From positions 744,001-808,000 of the forward strand of contig NZ_JAAAKZ010000001.1 of NCBI RefSeq assembly GCF_009905605.1: a stretch of 64,000 nt of DNA, read 5' to 3'. The notes beneath the pieces were generated by a model. It worked only from the letters and a program-made list of their open reading frames with translations, was not told where the DNA came from and made no database searches. Positions within the stretch are counted from its first letter, which is position 1; every line of letters begins with the position of its first letter. Position numbers and translations under genes: made by a program. The stretch comes from Runella sp. CRIBMP. Its GTDB lineage: Bacteria; Bacteroidota; Bacteroidia; Cytophagales; Spirosomataceae. This document shows positions 41,448-49,934 of this stretch, in pieces.

Positions 41448-44144
41448 CTACACTGGTATTTCAAAAGTAAACAGCGCCCCTTCTTCTACTGTACTCTGCA
41501 CATGAATGCTTCCTTGATGCAGTTCAATGATTTTTTTGGAAATGGCCAGCCCCAATCCGCTGCCTTTGGGCTTGCGGGCAAGCGGGGCATTTCCTTGGTA
41601 AAATTTATCAAAAATCAGGGCAATATGCTCCGCACTGATGCCTGGTCCATTGTCTTTTACACTGATAGAAAGGTAATTGCCGTCTGCCATTGCCCTTATT
41701 TCGATGAGCCCGTTTTGGGCGGGGCAAAATTTGATGGCGTTGGATAACAAATTAATGAGCACCTGCATCAGCCGGTCAAAATCTCCGTTTATCGTGGGTA
41801 GTTTGCCCGCGTAAGATGTTTGAATGACAATATTTTTTTCGGTGGCCAAGGCATTAATGGAATTTATAGATTCTTCGATGAGGGTTTCGGGGTGAAATGT
41901 TTCTTTGGTCAATTGGTATTTTCCAGTTTCAAACCGTTCCAAATCAAGCACTTGGTTGATTAGCCGGGTCAGGCGGTCTGATTCTTTGATGATGGTACTC
42001 AGAAAATGCTTTTGCTGCTCTTCGTCCATGTCGGGATTGTCGAGGACAATTTCCGACAACGCCCGAATAGAGGTCATGGGCGTTCGGATTTCGTGCGTAA
42101 CCGTCGACAGAAAATCATCTTTTTCGCGGTCGGCCTGTTGCAGACGCTCATTGGCTTCCTTGAGCTGACCCGTGAGTTGCTCCAGTTCGCGCGATTTGCG
42201 CGTCAGCTCTTCGTTCACAAGGCGCAGTTCTTGTGACGTTTTTAAAATATCAATCACCTCATCCACCGTTACGGGTTCTTCTTTCGCCACCGACGCCACC
42301 ACCACCCGCGCCGAAGCAGCCCCAATGGCACCGCTGAGCATTTTTTCGGCATAATTGACCAACTGCGGGTCGGCATATTTGGCAGAAAGGGCAAGTTTAT
42401 TGCGTTTGACGTAGAGCGTTATGGCCCGTTGTGCGCGCATTTCCCCGAAAAATTTACTTAAAAGATTCGTTATGTCAGTCACCAAGGCTTTTCCTCGCCA
42501 AGCCACCGAACGTTCGTAAGACGTATCGTATCTGAAAATATCGACAAACAACGCGGCTTGGTTGTGCTCTACGGCACTTTGGGAGAAATTTAGCGCCCCC
42601 AAAACGTAGAATGAAACGTTAAAAAGTAACGACCAAAAGACGCCGTGCGAAAGGCTGTCCATCCCCTCAAGCCCCAGAAATGCTTCTGGCCTAAGCCAAT
42701 GAATGTGCGCTGGCCCATGCGCCAAAAAGTCGGAAGAGATAAGGCCATTTGAGGCCATTGAGGGAATAATCAGGGTATAAAACCAAACAGTTGTTCCTGC
42801 CAAAATTCCGCTCATCGCTCCCGTCAGATTGGCCCGTTTCCAACAAATTCCGCCCAAAGCAGCGGGGGCAAACTGCGCCACTGCCGCAAACGAAACCATG
42901 CCGACCGATACCAACGAGTACTTGTCACTGACGTTTTTGTAATAAGCGTACGCTAGCAAAATAATGACGGCAATAAATAAACGACGGGCCGTAATGACAA
43001 AACTCCCAATCGAAGACCCCATGCGTTCTTGCCACCCCCGACGGCTCACCAAAAATGGCATCAGTAAATTATTGCTGAACATCACCGTCAGGGCGGTACA
43101 TTCCACGATAATCATGCTTGTCGCCGCCGAAAATCCGCCCAAATAAGTCAGAAAAGCCAAGCCTTGTTGCTTAAAATGCAGTGGTATGGCCAGCAGATAG
43201 GTGTCAGATTTGATGGCTTCGTCGGCAAAAAGTAATTTTCCGCTGAGGGCAATGGGTAAGACAAAAATGTTGATAATCAGCAGGTAAAGCGGGAATAACC
43301 ATTGTGCTTTTTTGAGGTGATTTTCGTCGATATTTTCCACTACTGTTACCTGAAACTGACGAGGTAAAAACAGAATAGCAATGGCGGCCAGAAAGCAATG
43401 CCAGAACCAATTTCCCGTTTGATTTTCGGGTAAAGTAAATAGTTTACGAAGTTCGGGGACTTTCACTGCGCGGGCGGCGATGTCGTCGAAGCCGTTGAAA
43501 ATGCCGAAAGTAATGAAGACTCCAACCGCTAAAAACGCAAATAACTTGACCAGCGACTCAAAGGCAATGGCCGCAACGAGGCCTTCGTGGCGTTCGTTGG
43601 CTTCTAGTTTTCGGGTTCCGAATAGAATCGCAAACACAATCAGCATCAGGGCGATGTAGAAAGATTGATCGCTCAAAAACGACTGATTGGGCGAGGTATC
43701 ATTGCCCGAAAGAATCAGAAAGCTGCTCGTAATGGCTTTGAGTTGAATGGAAATATAGGGGATGATACCCAGTAAACACACCACGGTCACAATCACGCCC
43801 AAGGCACGACTTTTGCCATAACGGGCGGAGATAAAATCGGCAATGCTGGTGATTCGCTGGACTTTACAAATGCGAATAACCTTCCTGAAAATAATCCACC
43901 AAAGCGGAATTACGAGCGTAGGACCGATGTAAACGCTTAGAAAATCTGGCCCCGATTCGGCCGCTCGACCCACGCTACCATAAAACGTCCAAGCGGTGCA
44001 GTAAACGGCCAAAGAAAGAGCATACACGTAAGGATTATTCACCCAACTGCGCTTGTGGGACGAGCGGCGCTCAGCCCGGTCGGCAATCACAAACAAGAGC
44101 AACAGGTACAACAAAGACCAGCAAATAATCCAAAAACTACTCAT
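41448..44144 (-). CDS. Sodium:solute symporter-histidine kinase fusion (CbrA/CrbS-like)
   Basis: An 898-residue hybrid sensor. Residues of about 1-520 form the 12-13 membrane helices of an SLC5 (SSS) transporter. A STAC-like linker (VNYAEKMLSGAIGAASARVV) and a coiled coil (ELTRKSRELEQLTGQLKEAN) lead to the kinase: H-box STVTHEIRTPM (His about 684), N-box LINLLSNAIKF, G1 KDNGPGIS and G2 GSGLGLAISKK. CrbS/MxtR/CbrA-type proteins sense acetate or other organic acids and control acs. Start 44144 (MSSFWIICW) overlaps the upstream small gene by eight bases. The position next to prpE and acs fits that role. Confidence 0.93.
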   Translation of the reverse strand: MSSFWIICWSLLYLLLLFVIADRAERRSSHKRSWVNNPYVYALSLAVYCTAWTFYGSVGRAAESGPDFLSVYIGPTLVIPLWWIIFRKVIRICKVQRITSIADFISARYGKSRALGVIVTVVCLLGIIPYISIQLKAITSSFLILSGNDTSPNQSFLSDQSFYIALMLIVFAILFGTRKLEANERHEGLVAAIAFESLVKLFAFLAVGVFITFGIFNGFDDIAARAVKVPELRKLFTLPENQTGNWFWHCFLAAIAILFLPRQFQVTVVENIDENHLKKAQWLFPLYLLIINIFVLPIALSGKLLFADEAIKSDTYLLAIPLHFKQQGLAFLTYLGGFSAATSMIIVECTALTVMFSNNLLMPFLVSRRGWQERMGSSIGSFVITARRLFIAVIILLAYAYYKNVSDKYSLVSVGMVSFAAVAQFAPAALGGICWKRANLTGAMSGILAGTTVWFYTLIIPSMASNGLISSDFLAHGPAHIHWLRPEAFLGLEGMDSLSHGVFWSLLFNVSFYVLGALNFSQSAVEHNQAALFVDIFRYDTSYERSVAWRGKALVTDITNLLSKFFGEMRAQRAITLYVKRNKLALSAKYADPQLVNYAEKMLSGAIGAASARVVVASVAKEEPVTVDEVIDILKTSQELRLVNEELTRKSRELEQLTGQLKEANERLQQADREKDDFLSTVTHEIRTPMTSIRALSEIVLDNPDMDEEQQKHFLSTIIKESDRLTRLINQVLDLERFETGKYQLTKETFHPETLIEESINSINALATEKNIVIQTSYAGKLPTINGDFDRLMQVLINLLSNAIKFCPAQNGLIEIRAMADGNYLSISVKDNGPGISAEHIALIFDKFYQGNAPLARKPKGSGLGLAISKKIIELHQGSIHVQSTVEEGALFTFEIPV

Positions 44145-44340
44145 CTTCTGCTTCAGATTGACGAAGTAACCACGCCGTAGCCCCAATAATCAGTAACCAT
44201 GCTCCAAATAGAAAGCCGTAAAATACGGGGATACTCCCGATAAATGTCGGCTTGTTGAAAATCGAAAGAAAAGGGGTATTGAAGAGGACAATCGCCACTA
44301 CACACAACGCCACCAATGAAATTTTACGATTTGTATTCAT
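44137..44340 (-). CDS. Small two-helix membrane protein next to the symporter kinase
   Basis: A 67-residue protein with two membrane segments: about 8-27 (ISLVALCVVAIVLFNTPFLS) and about 38-60 (IPVFYGFLFGAWLLIIGATA). The tail is acidic (QSEAEDE). The pattern G-x-P-x-F-Y-x-F plus a Trp in the second helix resembles small accessory subunits of sodium:solute symporters (DUF3311/DUF4212-like), but I cannot assign a family. It overlaps the start of the symporter-kinase gene by eight bases, so the two are translationally coupled and the protein probably belongs to that sensor. Confidence 0.75.
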   Translation of the reverse strand: MNTNRKISLVALCVVAIVLFNTPFLSIFNKPTFIGSIPVFYGFLFGAWLLIIGATAWLLRQSEAEDE

Positions 44341-44443
44341 AAGAAGGGATAAAGTGAAGATGCCTGCTATGCGTTGCCGTTATAAAATGATTGCCGAAGA
44401 GCGATACTACTTCGACAATCATTCAAACTACTAAACCCTAAAC

Positions 44444-44668
44444 CTAACTTTTACTGTCGTATTCGCCTTTGAGGGCATAAATTCCAAAAGTAGCCAGGCT
44501 CCCTACAATAAGAGGACATAAGATAAAGGTGTAAATTCCCGCAGGAATCAAGTCTTCGGGTTTGCCCGTGCCAAATTTGGGGATGGCCTGATTGATTAAT
44601 AAATAATACCCTGCGGCGGCACCTACGGCCAACCAGATAATACCTGCTAGTCTTTTTATCGTATTCAT
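44444..44668 (-). CDS. Small DUF6814-like membrane protein
   Basis: A 74-residue protein with two membrane helices: about 6-26 (LAGIIWLAVGAAAGYYLLI) and about 43-65 (IPAGIYTFILCPLIVGSLAT). It ends YALKGEYD, a pattern I associate with the DUF6814 family of Bacteroidota, whose genes lie beside MFS transporters. It follows the MFS gene by 73 bases on the same strand. It may be an accessory or stability subunit of that transporter. Its function is not known. Confidence 0.7.
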   Translation of the reverse strand: MNTIKRLAGIIWLAVGAAAGYYLLINQAIPKFGTGKPEDLIPAGIYTFILCPLIVGSLATFGIYALKGEYDSKS

Positions 44669-44741
44669 TGTCTTTGTTGTTGCTAAATCAGTTGAAAAAA
44701 TAGGGGTAATGAGCGTTTTTGTTACTCATTGATTTGGTGGA

Positions 44742-46340
44742 TTAATCATTAACGTTGCGATCTTTACCGTTGATGTACAATAATCCAATGACAAAACAGA
44801 TTCCTGCAATGACAATCGGATACCAAAGTCCTTCGAGGTAAGGAGCGGCGTTGGGCAATGCTTCCCCAGCTTCTTTGGCGATGTCGTTGGCTTTGCCAGC
44901 CGAGGCAACCAAAGCGGTGGCAATGGTAGGCAACAGTCCACCAAATACGCCGTTTCCGATGTGGTACGGCAACGACATAGACGTGTAGCGAATGCGGGTC
45001 GGAAACATCTCCACGAGGAAGGCTGCGATAGGGCCGTAGACCATTGTTACGAAAATCACCTGAATGAAGACTAGCCAAATAAGCGTCCATTTATCGCTGT
45101 CATTGATGGTGACGAGTTTCTTGATTTCGGGTTTTACGGGGGCTGCGGAGGCATCGGCTAAGATTTTTTCAATCTTCTTTTCTTCGTATTGAGTGCCGTC
45201 CGTATATTCTTTTTTGATGGTAGTGACAATGAGCGAATCTTTGGTTTCAACCCCGTCTTTTTTGTCCAGCGTGCGGGTTATACCTACCGTTGTTTTTTCG
45301 GCTACTTCCGTTTTATTTTGGATGTTGGTGGTCTGGTACATTTTTTCGTAAATCGGACGGTACGACAAAATGGCAATCAACATACCAGCGAGCATGATGC
45401 CTTTGCGGCCAATCTTATCAGACAACCAACCGAATAACACAAAGAATGGCGTGCCCAACATCAACGCGTAGGTCATCAGCGCGTTGGATTGCTGAAGGTC
45501 AATGGCCATTACTTTTTGGAGAAAGCTCAACGCGTAAAATTGCCCCGTGTACCACACAACTCCTTGGCCCATAGTGGCTCCCAATAAAGCCAGCAACACA
45601 AATTTGAAGTTGTAACGGTTGCCGAATGATTCTTTCAGCGGGTTGGTAGAGGTTTTTCCTTCGGCTTTTGCTTTGGCAAACAACGGCGATTCGTGCATGT
45701 TTTTACGAATCAAGACCGAAACGTACACCATGATGATGGAAACCAAAAACGGTACGCGCCAGCCCCATTCAGAAAAAGCCTCTTTCGACATGCTGTTTTG
45801 GGTCAATTGAATCACAATCAGCGATACAAACAACCCTGCAGTAGCCGTGATTTGAATCCATGAAGTCCAGAATCCACGCTTGTCGGCGGGAGAGTGCTCG
45901 GCCACGTAAGTAGCGGCGCCGCCGTATTCGCCGCCAAGGGCTAACCCCTGCAAAAGACGCAGTAAAAGCACTAGGGTAGGAGCCAAGAAACCGATGGTTT
46001 CGTAGCTGGGAATCAAACCAATCATGAACGTAGCGCCGCCCATCAGCAGCAACGTGACCATGAAGGTATATTTTCGGCCAATAAGGTCACCCAAGCGGCC
46101 AAAGAAAATGGCCCCGAAAGGACGAACCACAAAGCCTGCGGCAAAAGTGGCTAAGGTAGAAAGAAAAGCCGCGGTGGGGTTGCCGTCTGGAAAAAACTTG
46201 GTGGCGATAATCGTCGCCAAGCTTCCAAAGATGTAGAAATCGTACCACTCAATCATCGTACCGACCGACGATGCCGCAATGATGGCCGCTAAGCTTTGTT
46301 TTTTCTGCGCTTTAGTATTCGTTGTTGCAGATTCTGACAT
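44742..46340 (-). CDS. MHS-type MFS transporter with a large internal insert
   Basis: A 532-residue, 12-helix transporter of the metabolite:H+ symporter group (ProP/KgtP/ShiA-like). GTMIEWYDFYIFGSL, RPFGAIFFGRLGDLIGRKYT, LRLLQGLALGGEYGGAA and FGWLSDKIGRKG are the family motifs. MHS members carry organic acids, betaines or shikimate. Residues of about 330-415 are an extra charged, non-hydrophobic segment (NKTEVAEKTTVGITRTLDKK, KKEYTDGTQYEEKK) between two helices, longer than usual for the family. It lies between the porin and small membrane proteins, upstream of the acid sensor, so short-chain acids are a plausible cargo. Confidence 0.9.
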   Translation of the reverse strand: MSESATTNTKAQKKQSLAAIIAASSVGTMIEWYDFYIFGSLATIIATKFFPDGNPTAAFLSTLATFAAGFVVRPFGAIFFGRLGDLIGRKYTFMVTLLLMGGATFMIGLIPSYETIGFLAPTLVLLLRLLQGLALGGEYGGAATYVAEHSPADKRGFWTSWIQITATAGLFVSLIVIQLTQNSMSKEAFSEWGWRVPFLVSIIMVYVSVLIRKNMHESPLFAKAKAEGKTSTNPLKESFGNRYNFKFVLLALLGATMGQGVVWYTGQFYALSFLQKVMAIDLQQSNALMTYALMLGTPFFVLFGWLSDKIGRKGIMLAGMLIAILSYRPIYEKMYQTTNIQNKTEVAEKTTVGITRTLDKKDGVETKDSLIVTTIKKEYTDGTQYEEKKIEKILADASAAPVKPEIKKLVTINDSDKWTLIWLVFIQVIFVTMVYGPIAAFLVEMFPTRIRYTSMSLPYHIGNGVFGGLLPTIATALVASAGKANDIAKEAGEALPNAAPYLEGLWYPIVIAGICFVIGLLYINGKDRNVND

Positions 46341-46413
46341 TAGTGTAGGAAAGTTAGGTGTTATAATTAGAGAAAATATAAGGGTTTCGGAGGAGGGTTT
46401 TACTTAACCAAAC

Positions 46414-47790
46414 TCAAAGATACGTTTGGAATTGAACGATAAACTCACCTTTGTTGCCATCTATGACATCTTTGGCCGTGTAGATGGGGCGAGTTGAGTA
46501 CTGTAAAGTGATTTTCGCGTGGTGCCCGTCGATGAAAAAGTTGCTGCCAAGGTCAAAGTAGCTGCCTGTTTTACTGAGGGCTTCAAACTTCTTAGACGTG
46601 TAAGCGGCAAATGGCTGAACGCGGATTTTGGGTTTATCGCTGGTTTTGGGCAATAAAATTCCTGCTTGTGTATAGAAAATGGAGCCTGTTCCTATCATTG
46701 GGCGGGCATTTCCCGCCCCCGCCAAGGCTTTTTTATCGGTAAACTTGGGGTCAATCGTGCCAATATTCATGATGCCGATGTTGCGGAGGTAGTTGGGACC
46801 AAAATTGTAATTAAAATAGCCGGTGTACATCGTAAGGGCTGCATTTTTCTCTTTTTTACCGATCGGCATATCCAGAAATGCATCCAACGCCAGCAAGTTT
46901 ATGGAATGTTTTTGTACAATTCCATTTTTTAGGCTTTGTGTTCCTTCTTTTTGAGAATAAAACCCTGCTCCCACGTTAAATACCTTTTTGGTGCCTACGT
47001 AGGTGCCCACTTTGAAAGGAAGGGCATTGGATTCTCGGTCAAAAAATTCATATTCTAAATAGCCTGCCAGCGCGGCTTTACTCTGGCCATTGTTGTCGAC
47101 GGCTACGCCTTCAGTGGCCGTTCCGTTGGTTGCAAACGGTTTATTTAATGCCAAACGATACTCAAACTTGCCCGCTTTTCCTTTGGTAAAGATGCCGTAT
47201 TGGCGGGCAAATTGATCACTGTTTTCGATAAGTGCCCAGTTGAATATGGGTGCATCAACGGCCAAATAATTAAGGGTACTCGACATGGTCATTCTTGAAA
47301 TCCCCATTACGTAGTGCAGACCAGCCCCAATATTCATCGTAAATTTGTTTGGCTTTTTGGTCTCGGCGTTGATGGTAGGGATGATGGTATATTCACTCCA
47401 AAAGTCATGGAAAAATAGCCCTGGTTTTTTGCCAGCGCCATATCCACCCGTTCCAGAAGTGCCCGCAGCACCGCCGTTCAGAAAAGACTGATTGTTGACA
47501 CCAAAGTGAGCCAATACCATAAATCGGGGGCTCACTTGGGCCATTGCTAGCATCCGTAAGCGCCTACCACCCACATCAAACGTTTTATCTTGGGGTGTTC
47601 CGTTGATTAACGTGCCAGGATTGTTCTGTACAGACCTAGCCCATATCTGACTCCAAGTAATCAAACGCACGTATTTCGTGCCTTCAGGGTTTATATTAAA
47701 TTTCATTCCTGAACCATAATCCGTAGAGCCTTGGGCGTAGCTATGGGCGCAGCTGGTAGCAAAAATCAATACTAAAAATAACTTTTTCAT
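46414..47790 (-). CDS. Outer-membrane porin
   Basis: A 458-residue exported protein with signal peptide (FLVLIFATSCAHSYAQ). The mature part has many alternating strands with frequent Gly and aromatic residues (YVRLITWSQIWARSV, LRMLAMAQVSPRFMVLAH, GAGLHYVMGISRMTMSSTLN) and ends in a strand at the C-terminus (IVQFQTYL). It resembles the phosphate-selective or general porins of Bacteroidota that neighbour MFS transporters. It is the first gene of the short-chain-acid locus, 73 bases before the MFS gene, and would supply outer-membrane entry. Substrate selectivity is not readable. Confidence 0.85.
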   Translation of the reverse strand: MKKLFLVLIFATSCAHSYAQGSTDYGSGMKFNINPEGTKYVRLITWSQIWARSVQNNPGTLINGTPQDKTFDVGGRRLRMLAMAQVSPRFMVLAHFGVNNQSFLNGGAAGTSGTGGYGAGKKPGLFFHDFWSEYTIIPTINAETKKPNKFTMNIGAGLHYVMGISRMTMSSTLNYLAVDAPIFNWALIENSDQFARQYGIFTKGKAGKFEYRLALNKPFATNGTATEGVAVDNNGQSKAALAGYLEYEFFDRESNALPFKVGTYVGTKKVFNVGAGFYSQKEGTQSLKNGIVQKHSINLLALDAFLDMPIGKKEKNAALTMYTGYFNYNFGPNYLRNIGIMNIGTIDPKFTDKKALAGAGNARPMIGTGSIFYTQAGILLPKTSDKPKIRVQPFAAYTSKKFEALSKTGSYFDLGSNFFIDGHHAKITLQYSTRPIYTAKDVIDGNKGEFIVQFQTYL

Positions 47791-48199
47791 TGTCGGTTAA
47801 GAGGAGAAGGTTTCGAAAAATTCGGACTGCATTGCAATCGAAGCCCTGGCGCCTTGGGCAGCAATTGTGATCCAAAACACCATAAAATACAATAAATAAA
47901 AAAAATATTGATATAGCTTTGGTCAATTAGTGTAGGTAAAGGCTAATAAAACACCCTATTTGCCTTATTTTATATTAATAATGGTGCCCAAGTCTGAATA
48001 TTCTGTGGTAATTAAAGAAAAAAACAGAATATTATAGGGTATTTTGGCGCTAATTGAAGTATAAAGGGGCGCAAAATAGGAATAGGCACCCCGAAAAGTG
48101 CCTATAGTAATTTAGCAAAAGTATATTATATTAGCAATAAATAGGAGAAATAGGGGAGAATGCAATGCCGTGTTTGACTAAAATGAATTCTTAGGAACC
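47791..48199. other. Porin upstream region with structured elements
   Basis: No ORF is supported. On the minus strand, the likely porin leader contains a 10-base perfect inverted repeat (47997-48006 with 48024-48033). It is extended by ACCCTAT/ATAGGGT (47953-47959 with 48034-48040) across a 37-base bulge. An 8-base hairpin (48082-48089 with 48098-48105) may end the gene to the right. A TACTTTTG element lies at 48116-48123 but lacks a TTG at proper distance. Confidence 0.4.
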
Positions 48200-48622
48200 T
48201 TAATCTTTAAATCGTTCCCATTTAATCATCATAAATTTATCGCCCAATTCGGTCACAATCATGCCCGTTCCTTCGAGGTTTTTGCGGTCGGCATAAAACT
48301 CCGCCAATTCCTTATGGCTCATTACTTTATAAGTGGCATGATGCGTGATTCGGTCGGGCATTTTGATTTGGTATTTTTTGACCCAGTTCATGACCGATAC
48401 GTGACTGACGCCCAACAAACGCTCGATTTCGCGGAAACTCACCCCTTCAATATATAGCTGGAGGGCTTTGATGACGTAATACGAACTAATACCTTTGCCG
48501 AGTTTGTCTACGGTAAAATTGTAGTCGCATTTTTTGCACCGAAACCGTTGGCGGTTTTTAATAATTCCGTTTTTGACAGTTTCTAGGCTATCGCATTTGG
48601 GGCATTTCAGGGTTGCAGCCAT
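48200..48622 (-). CDS. IS1 InsA-like zinc-ribbon/HTH protein, possibly a domesticated regulator
   Basis: A 140-residue protein. A four-Cys zinc ribbon (LKCPKCDS and FRCKKCDYNF; Cys 7, 10, 29, 32) is followed by a helix-turn-helix of about 58-84 (GVSFREIERLLGVSHVSVMN), exactly the InsA N-terminal layout of IS1 transposases. The remaining C-terminus (VMSHKELAEFYADRKN, GTGMIVTELGDKFMMIKWER) is unlike an IS1 DDE transposase, no insB frame follows, and I see no terminal repeats. It is therefore probably not an active IS but a DNA-binding protein derived from one. A TAGATTTG element (48677-48684) could be its -7. Start 48622 matches the InsA N-terminus. Confidence 0.75.
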   Translation of the reverse strand: MAATLKCPKCDSLETVKNGIIKNRQRFRCKKCDYNFTVDKLGKGISSYYVIKALQLYIEGVSFREIERLLGVSHVSVMNWVKKYQIKMPDRITHHATYKVMSHKELAEFYADRKNLEGTGMIVTELGDKFMMIKWERFKD

Positions 48623-48873
48623 TGATGAGAGAAGGTTTAGTCGGGTGAAAAAAGATATTTCGCTATAGTAATTTACCAAATCTAAATTACCTCGTTCTAT
48701 GAAAAAATGCTTTTGATCATTTTTGGGGTGGATGTGCTAATTTTAGATAGATAGCCTTTAGGCTTGGTTATATTCGGAGCAAAAGAACAGTTTTTTGTTT
48801 CTGTATGATGAAAAGTGCCGAAAAGTACGGATAATTGTTGCCTGTTCTGTTGGAGCCTAAAACAAGACCTTAC

Positions 48874-49290
48874 ATGTCATTTTTAATCAATTATCAAGTA
48901 GAAAATCAGTTGTCTGTTGATGAATTTATATCAGTACTCAATCGCTCAACCTTAGGCGAGCGTCGACCCGTAGAAGATACTGAGCGGATAGCAGATATGC
49001 TCAAAAATGCCAATCTGTTGGTAACGGCGCGCGACAATGGCGTCCTAGTTGGCGTATCGCGGGCCATTACTGACTTTGCTTTTTGTACCTATCTGTCAGA
49101 TTTGGCGGTGGACGAAGCGTATCAAAAACAGGGCATCGGTAAGGAATTGATTCGGCAAACAAAACTGGCTGCGCCCCGTGCCAAACTCATTTTATTGTCG
49201 GCGCCCAAAGCAGTAGAGTATTATCCCAAAATAGGCATGAAACATCATCCCCATTGTTATTTTATAGATACGGTAGAAGAACTGAAATAA
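48874..49290 (+). CDS. GNAT-family N-acetyltransferase
   Basis: A 138-residue acetyl-CoA-dependent acetyltransferase. The fold is shown by LLVTARDNGVLVGVSRAITD, then YLSDLAVDEAYQKQGIGKEL (motif A; the Q/RxxGxG/A loop binds CoA) and the C-terminal AVEYYPKIGMKHHPHCYF. It resembles small aminoglycoside/polyamine-type GNATs; the substrate is unknown. The ATG at 48874 is used because the longer frame starts with TTG at 48835. The next gene starts nine bases downstream, so the two are co-transcribed. Confidence 0.88.
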   Translation: MSFLINYQVENQLSVDEFISVLNRSTLGERRPVEDTERIADMLKNANLLVTARDNGVLVGVSRAITDFAFCTYLSDLAVDEAYQKQGIGKELIRQTKLAAPRAKLILLSAPKAVEYYPKIGMKHHPHCYFIDTVEELK

Positions 49291-49299
49291 TGGTTTGTT

Positions 49300-49803
49300 A
49301 TGAAAAAACTCGGACTGATACTTTGGCTCTTTTTTGCTTTTTTTGAGTCTTCAATGGCGCAGACAACGTTTGTAGATACCTGTTTGGGTAATTGGGAAGG
49401 AACGATGTACATCTACAACCGAGGCATGCTCAAAGACAGCTTGTCTGTAAAATTGACCGTTAAAAAAATGACAGCTGCGGATGCATGGATGTGGAAAATG
49501 GAATATTTGTCGCCCCAAATGCCTATGGTTAAAGACTATATTTTACGGCTAAAAGACGCTTCAAAAGGGCATTATATTACAGACGAAGGAGGTGGAATTG
49601 AGCTGATGGACTATTTATTCGAGAATAAACTGTATTGCGTTTTTGAAACATCTGGCGTAATACTTACTTCTACCTATGAATTGAGAGGCAAAGAATTGAT
49701 TTTTGAGGTGACTTCAGGAAAAAAACAAGGTGTTGATAACCAGCCCGTCACTAACTATTCGGTTGATAATTTACAGCGGGTTGTATTTAGAAAAGTAGAA
49801 TAA
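49300..49803 (+). CDS. Small exported protein, lipocalin-like by appearance
   Basis: A 167-residue protein with a signal peptide (LGLILWLFFAFFESSMAQ). The mature part begins TCLGNWEGTMYIYNRGM and consists of about eight beta strands with few helices. A short N-terminal GNWEG motif followed by antiparallel strands suggests a lipocalin or nitrobindin-like barrel, but I do not recognise a named family. It follows the GNAT gene after nine bases and is closed by a terminator at 49878. Its role is unknown, and it is probably periplasmic. Confidence 0.7.
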   Translation: MKKLGLILWLFFAFFESSMAQTTFVDTCLGNWEGTMYIYNRGMLKDSLSVKLTVKKMTAADAWMWKMEYLSPQMPMVKDYILRLKDASKGHYITDEGGGIELMDYLFENKLYCVFETSGVILTSTYELRGKELIFEVTSGKKQGVDNQPVTNYSVDNLQRVVFRKVE

Positions 49804-49877
49804 ATCAGAACCTTCTTCTGAATGTTGACTTTGTATTGCTGGTTAAAACTTCCAATATAGACAGTAACAATGTTTCA

Positions 49878-49910
49878 AAAAAAGCAGAAGGGTTCACCTT
49901 CTGCTTTTTT
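49878..49910. terminator. Terminator between the exported-protein gene and the YciE-like gene
   Basis: Arms AAAAAAGCAGAAGG and CCTTCTGCTTTTTT around a 5-base loop; T6 on the plus strand and A6 (T6 leftward) on the other side. It serves converging genes. Confidence 0.88.
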
Positions 49911-49934
49911 GTTAAGTTATTCTAGCCTCTTAAG

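Noticed and set aside
48200-48622. Active IS1 insertion sequence
   Set aside because: No insB frame, no terminal inverted repeats or target duplication were found; the C-terminus does not match a transposase.
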